From Apis mellifera (Eukaryota; Arthropoda; Insecta; Hymenoptera; Apidae): DNA of 64,000 nucleotides. This document shows, piece after piece, positions 49,501 to 60,070 of this stretch. Positions within the stretch are counted from its first letter, which is position 1. Every line of letters starts with the position of its first letter. The DNA is taken from positions 5,507,458 to 5,571,457 of the forward strand of contig NC_037643.1 in the NCBI RefSeq assembly GCF_003254395.2, written 5' to 3'. The notes beneath the pieces are model-generated. The model searched no databases, was not told where the DNA came from, and saw only the letters and a program-made list of their open reading frames with translations. The translations under genes were made by a program, and so were the position numbers.

Positions 49501-52500
49501 TCTGGAATTTGGAGGGATCTTGGAGCAATCTTATGAATCTTAGACGCATGACACCTCGCAACTGTGGTCAACACAGGGGTGGAAGAGAAGAAGGAAATCA
49601 TCCATCTCTTGCACCCTTCCCAAGTGTATTCCGAGGATTTAACGGAGCTTCTCGAAGTGTTTACTTACGTTGAGCCTCGGTGAGCAAATTTGCTCGAGCG
49701 AACTCGCTGATTATCCGCTCGAGAGGGTGGTGAAAAAGCTTGAGGTAAAGCACGATGCATATAAATTGGGGGTCAAGAGGATGGCTGGCCTTCCCTTCCC
49801 GTTTTCTTTTTTTTTTTTTTTTTTTTCTTATTTACGTTGATTAAATAACGTTGTTCGAACGAATTTTCGCGTTGTTTCCTGGGTGAACGGGTGGATAAAT
49901 GGAAGATACGCGAGGCACGTATGCACGATTGTAATAACGTTGAACGATTATAAAGGGATGAAGTTATCGTTTGTTGCATTCCAATTACTTTATCCGGCTC
50001 TTTATTGCCGGTGATAAAATGTATATACCGGTTGTATTAGTGTAATTACGACGGGCTTCGTTCAAATTTCATTACCATCCTTTGTGTTATTAGTTAGAAA
50101 CAAGAGACAGGTTTAGACAGGTTCGATTCGATTTGGATTAACTCGATGCTTTTTATCGTGGAATAGTTGATATCGATTGTGAATATATAAGTAGATTGAT
50201 GAAAGAAATAAATCAATCGATTTGGGAGTTTCTTCTATTTTTAGTAAAATTACTTTTTTAAATTTTATATTTGCACAATTAAAATTCTTCATTCTAACAA
50301 GAGTATTCACTTTCAATACTGTTTCGAAGTAAATTCTTCTTTCGTTATCTTCTTTTATTATTTCTTAATATCCTTCTTTTTATATTATAATATCAACGAT
50401 ATGGCATTCGATATATTTTTATAAATCATAAAATTTTAGGTTCGATCTTTGGATCATTTTTATATATCACGATTTTCCATCTTCCTTATTTCCATGTCGT
50501 ATGCGTTTATATTTATCATATATAAATTTTAAACGTGTACACCACTTTTCAAACTTGGATAAAATATTGGGACGTAATTATACGCTCGAAAAATTGATAA
50601 AACTTGGTCGGAGAGGGTAGTATTCACGACAACGGGACGAAGACATTTATTTTTACAAATAAACGTCTGCAAAGTCCTTTTTTTTTTCCCCTTCTCGACG
50701 AGTTTCCGCTCTCGACGATTAATGCACGCACCGGTTCATCCGCGCGTTTATCGGCGTTCCATCTGTGTATCGATCGAGAGGAGACGAGAAACTTTTTCCA
50801 TCAAGCGGAGAATAATGAAATTTTCCACGGAGATGCCATACCGCCGCCTCGCTTCCGCGAGTTTACGTCGAAATGACGATTGGTTTTCCTTTTCTTTTCT
50901 TCTTTTTTTCTTTTTCTTTTCAATATACGTTGTTTTGATATTCGCATAATACGAGCTTTTTCATACGCGAATCCTTTATCTCTTTCTCGTTTCTCTTTCG
51001 CTTGTAAATATTGGGGCGAAGTTCGGATTTTCGTATCAAAAATGTTTTTGCACCTGTGGACAAACGGTCTGTTTAAGATCCTTAGTTGTATTATTTTATA
51101 GAAATCAAAAAAAAAAATATCAAAAGTTTTACCAGAATTTTTATCCAAGTTTCTTCTGATTGCAAATTAGTAATTAGTCGAAGTATTTTAAATGCAGTCA
51201 GCTTTTCAATCCATGAATGCCTTTAAAGATATTAATAATATAATATTCTCGTATGTTGGAACGAAAAGAAAGATAAAAGAACGAAATGTCGAAACGTTTC
51301 TTTGAACAAGAAATTTCAATGGGATCGGAGTGGCAAAAAAGGTTATTACAAATGTGTCGAGAGTCTGCACATAGGGAGCTCTCCCTCTCCCTCCATCTAT
51401 TTCTCAATTTTTACATGGAAATCGAGTATGTCAGAAGGGCCAAATCATGACGAATTTCACTCTCAACAGACTGACGTAGATATTGCATACCAAATAATTG
51501 TACGAATGGAATATTTTAGAAAAATGAATTTCTTGGTTCGAAATTGTTGAAACAAGGAGCCATAACTAATTTTTTAACACTTTATCTATCCAAATACAAA
51601 AATTTCTATCCAAAATAGGAATTGGAAAAAGAGACTTACGAATCTTCTACTATTAAAAACATTTTAAAAGAGCATTTCTATCTATCGTTTAATAAATTTC
51701 CATATTAAAAATTAATATTCTACAACCAATATTATTTCTTCACAAATTTTAAAATACTTCATCACCTCGAAATCCCCTTACAAATTCTCACAATCAGATC
51801 AATAATCTCGCTCATCTACCAATAAACCCGAGAAATTTCTGCCAATCACAGGCATCCATCAATCAACTCGAAAACATTCCAAAAGCATTGAAATCCCTTC
51901 TTACCGAATCAAATGCAACCCCTCCAACCCGATCCATACTCCACTTTTACACGTTACCCAATAAATTAATCTCCATTATTCCACCGATAGCCTCTCCGTT
52001 CCAACCTCGAAAGGAGAACCGGATGCCCTCCTCCTCCTCCTCCGCGATTCCGATTTCCGAATATCTCGCATCCCCTCGCGGTGGCAGGAATGTGTTCACG
52101 TTCACCTCGTGTTTCAATTATGAACTAATTACCGTTGGCGCGCCCGTATGCGTTTGTACACGAATCGTGCAACATCTGTGAACAGTCTGCGCCATCCTAT
52201 CGTGGCGCCATTAACGATCACGTGCCATGTGGCGTTACACATGTCCACGCGAAGGGGGATCGCAGGGTTTTTCAGGGCTGCAAGACCTGCAGACCCATCC
52301 TCTTGTCTTGAAGATCATCATTTGTTCCTTTTCCTATAGTATATCCTTTACAACTTGATTGGTATTATTAATTTTTCGATGATTGTAAAATGATCGATGA
52401 ATTGAAACTTGTGTAATGAAAATTGGGATAATGTTTTCTCAGAAGAGAGGATCGCTCGTTTACTCTAAAATATCGTTCCATTTATAATTATTCGTGACAC

Positions 52501-53932
52501 GATATTATGTTCATTGATAGTTGACATATTTATCATCCTGATTTATCGACTGTAACTGGAACTATGCAGAATATAGATGCACCGAATAGACGTCGAATAT
52601 TGAGATATTCTCGAAATATAAAGAATATAAATATAGGCCGATCATGAAAAGGGATTAATTATCCAGCACACGTAATCTGATTACCTAGGCGTTCGAATCT
52701 CGTGGAGGCATATGCGTCTCGAGATTATGCCTCGATAATTTCCACCCCCGTGTTGCGCCATATTCGCGGAAAATGAAATTCTCGCGAAGTCAACCGGTTG
52801 GCAAGTGTCGAGACGCTGGTATTAGCCGTCGTGCATCCTCTCGTTTGCCCTTAATTAGCCCACGTTGGTTGGTCGAGGTGCACGCAGAGGGTGGTTGAGA
52901 TCGGAATCGCGAACGTTGGTTTTAAAGAACGGGAAGGGGGATAAATTCGAGGGACAAAATTATTTTCCGCCTCGTGAACGTGTGACGCGAGTTGGATGCA
53001 CATCCAACGGAGAGGATGGTTACACCTTTCAGATGCTCGTTTTCAAGATCCTCTTTTGACTGGAGATGCATACCGAGATCAACGAGTTTCTTACGAGAAG
53101 AGCTTGTTGGTGGATTCGATACAGAGTACGAGTCACGTAGGTGGAAGGAGTGGTACGTTCTGTTCGATTTCTTCAGCTTCTTTTCAGTAAACAGTGTACG
53201 TGGAGTGTACTCTTTTAAGGATGGATCGGAAATTCTGGTAGGATGGATTTTAATTCGAAATTTTTCTTCTTTTCTTCTAATTCCAACTTCATTTGTTGCT
53301 CATTTTTCTGTGTTCATTGTGTAGATTATTATGGAATATATTCGAAACAACGATATTAGGCTGCAAACAATTTATATTATTTATTGTTCAATTGAGAACA
53401 TGAATTATATTCTACCAATAACTTTATAATCGATAATAGGAAATAATCGATCAACTTTTCAATATCATCTTCTCTTATGAACTCTTGAACACCATGAACC
53501 CTTCGAAATAATAGATTCGTCGAACGATATCGAATCTCTCGATCTCCCCCTAAAACTCAACATCTTAAACCTTGTTCCTCATTTTACTCACACTTTACTC
53601 GAAAAACTTGCGGCTTTACGACTCGCCTCAACAACTGTAACTCGGTCTCTCGACGAGATGCAAATCGATCCAAAGGTTGGCCAACCTTCCCCAATTCGTT
53701 CGCGACGCACCCCATTTGCAAGCTCTCGTTTATTCGGCAAATCGACACGCGATACGTGGGGGGCGGTTTTCCAAGTAGGAAGTTGTTCGTGGCTCGTTTT
53801 ACCGATCACCGATTCTCCCTCTGACACGCGATACTTGTCGATCCTTCTCCTCGATGCCCTTCAAGTTTTCAAATTCTACTGTTGAACGCGATACGAAATC
53901 AATGCGATCCTCGGCCTGGGAGGATATCCTGA
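43522..53932. other. Middle part of the probable long intron, CpG-rich patches
   Basis: CpG-rich patches lie at about 43540-43930, 44880-45110, 48860-49190, 49560-49980, 50600-50880, 51900-52300, 52680-53100 and 53580-53900. Open frames up to 138 codons occur without domains. Simple sequence includes an AT run at 49479-49496 and a T run at 49808-49826. Two minus-strand donor matches that end short open frames (53592 and 51905) are reported as weak findings. A perfect palindrome ACTCACGTGAGT with a CACGTG core lies at 47341-47352. Confidence 0.45.
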
Positions 53933-53935
53933 AGA

Positions 53936-53966
<31 letters not shown>
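53933..53966. repeat. AG dinucleotide microsatellite
   Basis: AAAG units followed by an uninterrupted AG run. It lies just before a CpG-rich block with POU and CRE sites. Confidence 0.9.
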
Positions 53967-53970
53967 GTTT

Positions 53971-54150
53971 GGCGCACATGCAAATGGAGGTTTACCGTGC
54001 GCGGGCACGCGAACGGAATCGTGTAACTGCGAGGCTCGGAGATCTCAGGATATGACGTCACGCGCGCTCTGTTGGAATCTTGGTGGCGGCGTGACCGGAA
54101 TCGAGATGAGACGAGACGAATGAAACGATGGAGGAGGAGTGGAAAGCGTG
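53971..54150. promoter_or_regulatory. CpG-rich block with octamer and perfect CRE
   Basis: ATGCAAAT, the POU octamer, is at 53978-53985, and the full palindromic CRE TGACGTCA is at 54053-54060, set in CpG-rich sequence (GCGCGCTC follows). This fits an intronic enhancer or an internal promoter. No donor or ATG-bearing exon with good support was found, so direction is unknown. Confidence 0.35.
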
Positions 54151-56877
54151 GATCCTGTGCAAAGTAAAGGAGAAGTTAGTGTTGATATAGTTTTTCATGT
54201 GTCGTTGTTCATAGTTATTTCATAAAACGAAGTGAAATTATAAATTAAAATTATATTATACTATTCCTCTCAAGTTTTGTCAAATTAATAATAAACTTTT
54301 GAATCTTAAAATTCGTTCTTGAGATTGTAATCTAAATAATAGATTGATTAATATTTAATTTATTAACAAGTCTGTTATTTGGATTGTTTCAAGAACGAGT
54401 TTTATTATTAATTTAAGGAAAGGTCTTGAGAGGAAGGAGCATTGAATGCATAGTTTATAATTATACCTCGTTTTATCCTTTAAATAATAGAGTTATTAAT
54501 TTATTAATAATTATCTAAATTATGCAGAGAATTTTGAAGAAAGAGACGGTCTAGAAAATCTGAAATTAGAATTAGAGTAGAATTTAATTTAGTTAAATTA
54601 GAATCATGAATATGTTCGTATTGTGCTTGAAATTTATATTAATCTCTACAAATGTTTCCATGAATGCATTTCATCCCCTATATATTATTGCTTATTCAAG
54701 AAATCTATCTTATCTGAGAACCAATCTAATATTCACGTAGCCGGATCCCAATACCGAATCCCAACAGCTGAATAAGATTAGATTCGATCTGATAGAATGC
54801 GGAGCATAATGTATATATATTACACGCGAATTCGAAATTCAAATCCTCGCGTGATACGACTGTCAAAGACTGTCGTCGTGGTGGAGGATCTTGCATCACG
54901 TTTCTCGATTCGAAATTAAGAATAATTGTGCTATTCTATTTACAATCGAAATTTACATTTACACATCTCTAACAAATTACTAATCAATTGTTGTAAAATC
55001 ATAAGAATTCGTTATTACAATTTACGAATTCTTATAATTTCATATCGACAAGCAAACCACCATTTTATCGTATAAAAGGATCATTAAATAATCATCTAAT
55101 ATCGATTAATTTTTTTACACGAGATAAGTGTAATTTATCTATACAATACTCTCTCTATTAAAGTTAAATCTCATCTAATATCCTTATAATTAAAGATTTC
55201 TATCACTCTTTCTATCACCTCTTCCTCTAATCCTTCCAATTCAATTTATAATTTTTATAAAATCGTTCCTTGACACCCACTCGTCGCAATTAAACGATTA
55301 CAAACAATAGTGTCGTCGCTTTCCTCCCGGGAAGACAAATTGGCCAAAATTAAATCGAGCCCCTCCCTTTTGTTTCTTTGATTATCCGCTTCTTAATTTT
55401 AACCCTTTTAGAATCAAAGCGCGCCACTGATCCGATTAAACCCGATTCACTCGTTATAAACTCGTCGTCGAATCCTCTTCCAATATTTCCCTTCCTCCTC
55501 GTGGCTCGCTCATAAATCACGAACTCACGTCGTCACCATTTTCGATATTTATTTCGACGCGAGGGCCACCATCTTCCCTCCCCAATTTCACACCGCGAAT
55601 TTCACATCATCTTCTCCCCCAACTTCTCTCCCTCCCCGTGGAAATCGAGGACGTAAGGCGACGTGTTCCAATGATAATTCACGACAAACGTTATTCATAG
55701 CGGAATTTAGGTCCAGAGGTTATCTTGGCAGGTCCGATTTTGGGGTGGTCCGGCCGAGGGGTGGGATCACCCCTTGCGGCCGGCTCCGCGGGAGGCGGCA
55801 CGGCCATGCAAAGTGAGCCAGGGGTTGTTAGATTAAACTGCAACCCCTCGCGACGCCCCGGATGCCTAGGACGCCGCGACGGGTTAAAAACAGACAGGAA
55901 GAGCATGAGTCATCCCTTAGCGAGGATTCGAGTCCCTCGCGAGAACAAACAAAAATCGCGTGTGGGATTTTTCCGTTGGGAGATCCAGAGGGGAGGGGAG
56001 GGAAGGACGTCTTGTGAGAAAAGACAAGGGAAGGAGGAGATCTCTTCTTCATTCACTGTCTTCTCTTCCTTTGAACATCCTTGCCTTTTGTTTGTTTGTG
56101 TAGGGAGAAGTGTAGGCTTAAGCGTGTGTAATTGATTGGTTTGGAGAAGGGAAACGGAGGATTTGTTTGGAAAGAACGAAGTTGGGATTGGATTGAATGA
56201 GATTGGAGCGCGAGTTTGATTCGTTTAAACTGTTTGGTATTTTTGGTTGAACGATCATTAAGCGGGTCGGATTTTGCTTCTGGATTGTCCATCCTGAAAA
56301 ATTGAGAATTAGATTTAATATATCATCTTGAACGAGTATATCGATATGTCTGTTTAAAGAAATAAAATTAAAATTCCGCGAAGAATAAAATAATTGGTGT
56401 TTGCACAATTGGATGAAAATTGTACTATGGGCGAGAAGCTTGGTATTTACTCAAACCCAGAGGTTGGTCAGGGCATTTACTAATTTCCGCGACAGAGTCA
56501 CTGACAAATTTTGTGTATCAGTGAACAAAGGGCGAATACTGAAGGGGTTCTAAACAAGTGAGTCCGTAGGGGTCGATTTATTCCTCAAGCTGTTCTCGAC
56601 ATTCCATCCATGAAGTAGACTACACGTATCTATTATTACAAGAGGCCACTAAAGGGTTTCTAGTTTTACCTACCCTGCGATATCACTTTGAATTTCCCTC
56701 CCCCTTTTCTTTATATCGGCTCATCGATTCTGTTCTGATCCTTTGGTTAAAATGAATTTTAAACTTCTATTAATCAATAATTAAATAAAACAAATTAGTA
56801 TCTTCACGAATACAAAATGCTTTAAACAATTTACGATTATTTTCAATTCGTGAATCAATATTTTAACCAAAATATCG
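54151..56877. other. Intronic DNA with a GC-rich block at 55.7-56.1 kb
   Basis: AT-rich to about 55250, then GC-rich to about 56100. The core at 55720-55880 contains two hairpins (55758-55773 and 55820-55848) and an AP-1-like TGAGTCA near 55907. A 136-codon plus frame and a 71-codon minus frame overlap there, without domains or splice support. It returns to mixed sequence before the ratchet site. Confidence 0.4.
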
Positions 56878-56949
56878 TTTTTTTTGTTCACAGGTAAGCG
56901 ATCAAAATCAAAATCGATGTCAACCCACAACAATCCCGAATTCGTGAGT
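56878..56949 (+). other. Recursive (ratcheting) splice site with downstream donor
   Basis: A polypyrimidine tract (CGTTTTTTTTGTTCACAG) ends at 56893 and is followed at once by GTAAGC, so acceptor and donor are juxtaposed, the form known for zero-length ratchet sites in long insect introns. Fifty bases on, GAATTC|GTGAGTACC (56943|56944) is a second donor, as seen for recursive-splice exons. If the 50 bases are instead kept, one frame reads KRSKSKSMSTHNNPEF after a split Gly. It is in the same orientation as the promoter at 31.1 kb and 25.6 kb from its donor. Usage is inferred; an ordinary 50-base exon is the alternative. Confidence 0.6.
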
Positions 56950-59180
56950 ACCTAATCTACGTGAGCCAGCCAATAAGTAAGTAACTAATTTTTATTCTCC
57001 TCTAAAGAGATATATCTCTTTCCATTTCTACCAATATTTTTTGAAACCACTATTCACAACTATATTCGAATCATTGTTGAAATTTTCGATTTAGTTCTAT
57101 ATCCAAATCCAAAAATCTAAACATTTTCAACGTTCCTTCAATTCGTTAATCCTCTCACGTACTTTCTCGGTGCTGTCACGAGTGCAACAGTTTCCGAATC
57201 TCTTGATAAATCGATAGTTGGCCGATATCGGTCGTCGAATATGTGGCGCAGATCCAATCTTGCGAATCCTCTGGGAATCGTGGCCTTGTACGTCCCCGGT
57301 TTCGTCCCCAAGAAAGTGTTTTAAATCTCCCTGGCAGCCACCCTCGCCCTCAATTATTCCCATGGAAACGATTCCATGCCCGAAACCTTTCCACGCGTCC
57401 TTCCAATCTCGTTTCGGCCTCTTACCTTAATATAGGCGCGCGCGGTTAATTATTTCCGTCGACAAAGAAGCTGCGCCGCGAAAACTTTGCGGATGATCGA
57501 TAATCTCGGGAGAAATTTCGAGCGGCAAAAGCGCGAAGGGTCAGCGAGGCTCATTGATAATCGCGCGGCTCTCTGGACGACGAGGGAGAAGCATACGAAA
57601 GCACTTATCCTTTTAATCTTTTAATTACACGCCGTGCCGAGCTCCTCTCCTAATTTCCTCTCCTTTCCCGCCAAACGATTCTTTTGTCTTGTTTTTCCCG
57701 TGCGCTGCAGAGATAATTTCACGTTGATTCTTTTTTTTTTGTCGAGCGATGAGAATAGAAGGGGGAGGGAATTTTAAAAATTATAGGTACGGATTTATTT
57801 GTTGTAGGAAGTTTGGGAAGGGAGAGTTTGGGGATGAGCATTATGAATAATAATATACTAATGGAAAGGAGTCGATTTAGTGTTAGGATAGTGTTAGGTG
57901 CTGATGCATATTTATCTAAATGCATATGCATGTAAACTAGGTGCATATTACATGTAATAAATATGCTTAGTTGCATTCTTCGTATCATCTCTATTACATG
58001 CAACACAACTATTATATTATATTATTAAAACAATTGAGATTTTTATTTTATACCTTAAGTTAAATAATATATTTTTGTTCGCATTGAACTTAATCTATAT
58101 ATCTATCTTATAATTTAATTTATTTTTTTTTTTTAAATGAAATGATTGTTTAAATTAGTAACACAATTACTTTTATAATAATCTTTACAAAAATCTTTTA
58201 ATATATTTATCGCTTGATGAAATTTAAATCTAATTTAAATCTCAAAAAAATCTCAATTATATATAATATATATAATAGTTATATAATATTTTAAATCTTA
58301 CAAGAAAAAGAAAGCTAGAACTTTGCTAAGCTATTTCTAAAATACGCCACTTCAAGGTCTATTTTCGATCAATCAATATTCCAATCTGTTCTATACGTAG
58401 CATAAAAAATTATCCTATAATTTCTCACTATCATATACATATAGATACATAGGCTTCATTAATATTTTCCAATCACTCGAAATTGAGGGGGAGAAAAAAA
58501 GAAAAGAAAAAAATATGTAGAACAGGCGAGGTCAGGAAAGTTTCCAGGACACGAGTACCTTTTTTTACGACGTCCTATCTTTCATTCCACTACTACTTTG
58601 CACTTTTCTTCAACGTGTAATCCAGTTCTCGCCGGTTATAAAAGAGGCGAGGGAATTGTTCGAGGAGGAGAGAAGAAGTCGAGCTTGAAAAGAAAGAGTT
58701 TCGTGGATGAGGACTCCTTATATGGCCACATGTCGTGTCCAAGATCCACTTCACGCCCGCTTGAGAAAATCTTGCTGGATTTTCTGGGCAAGAGAAGGCG
58801 GCGAAATCGTGTCGAAGGTGTTCTTTAAGGTGTTTAACTATCATCGTGATGCACGTTCTTCTCTTGGATAGCATGTCTTGAAAAGATGCGAAAGACGCGA
58901 GAACGGAATGGAATTCGATGCAGTATAGTTGATCTATCGTCCTGTAACACGAACGAAAACGATTAAGGCTCGATTATTTTGCCGAGTTTTTCTTTTTTAT
59001 GCGTTGGGGGGGAAAAAAGAGTTATGGTATTATCGTAGTTAATCCTTTTCTTTTGATAGAAATTGTTGCCTCGAATATTGACGGATATTAGATTTAGGCG
59101 AGAGGGTTGAAAATAATGAAAATAATAATTTTTGAAAAATTTAACCTATTAAAGATGAGGGAATCAATATACTTAGAGAA
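56950..59180. other. Non-coding DNA after the ratchet site
   Basis: CpG-rich patches lie at 57120-57660 and 58580-58910. A minus-strand AAG|GTAAGAGG at about 57427 is a good donor match, but the sequence before it has stops in all frames. An AT-rich stretch with repeated TGCATAT lies at 57900-57970. No gene is supported. It is probably the next segment of the long intron. Confidence 0.45.
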
Positions 59181-60070
59181 GATTAATAAAAAATTTTTTA
59201 GTTATACTTAATATAATTAATATATAATTATTAATTTATATTTTTTATATTTTAGTATATTTAATATAAAAAATATAAATGAATATATTATATATTTTTC
59301 TCCTCGTATTCAGTTTTGTTTGCACGATAATTAAATATTCATAAATAAATTCATAATTCATATACTAAATACAAATTTCTTAAAAAAATAAAAGAATTAA
59401 TATATTTATTAAAGATTAATAAGAAATTTTTTAGTTATACTTAATATAATTAATATATAATTATTAATTTATATTTTTTATATTTTAGTATATTTAATAT
59501 AAAAAATATAAATGAATATATCATATATTTTTCTTCTCGTATTCAGTTTTGTTTGCACTATAATTAAATATTCATAAATAAATTCATAATTCATATACTA
59601 AATACAAATTTCTTAAAAAAATAAAAGAATTAATATATTTATTAAAGATTAATAAGAAATTTTTTAGTTATACTTAATATAATTAATATATAATTATATT
59701 TTTTATATTCCATAAAATTAATAAAACTAATAAAATTAATTTGTTAACAAAAATTTTTATTTAACATAAGAATTACGAATTTATTTATGAATATTTAATT
59801 AAAAATAATCCTGCGAACTGATACGAGAAGAAAAATGTACAACATATTTATTCATATTTTTTATATTAAATATACAAAACGTATGAAATATAAAAAATAT
59901 AAATGAATAATTATACATTAATTGTATCAAGTATAATCTTGTTAAAAAAAACTTGTTATAAATTTTCCACAAACGTATTAATTCCCTTATTTTTTTCAAT
60001 CAATCTAAATTAATTTATTAAAAAGAATTTTTATTTAATATACGAATTATAAATTTAATTAATATATATA
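59181..60070. repeat. AT-rich direct and inverted repeat cluster
   Basis: GATTAATAAGAAATTTTTTAG (first copy with one change) starts at 59181, 59414 and 59647, giving two full units of 233 bases and a partial third. The same unit then recurs in reverse complement from about 59769 to 59955 (GAATTTATTTATGAATATTT, then ATACGAGAAGAAAAATGTAC), with the start of another inverted copy at 60023-60060. The arms could form a large hairpin. There is no coding sequence. It could be a foldback or MITE-type element, or a local rearranged duplication. Confidence 0.9.

Noticed and set aside
52690..52705. tRNA B-box-like GCGTTCGAATCTC
   Set aside because: No A box at the required distance and no cloverleaf with the flanks. 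A similar GGATTCGAGTCC at about 55924 fails the same way.
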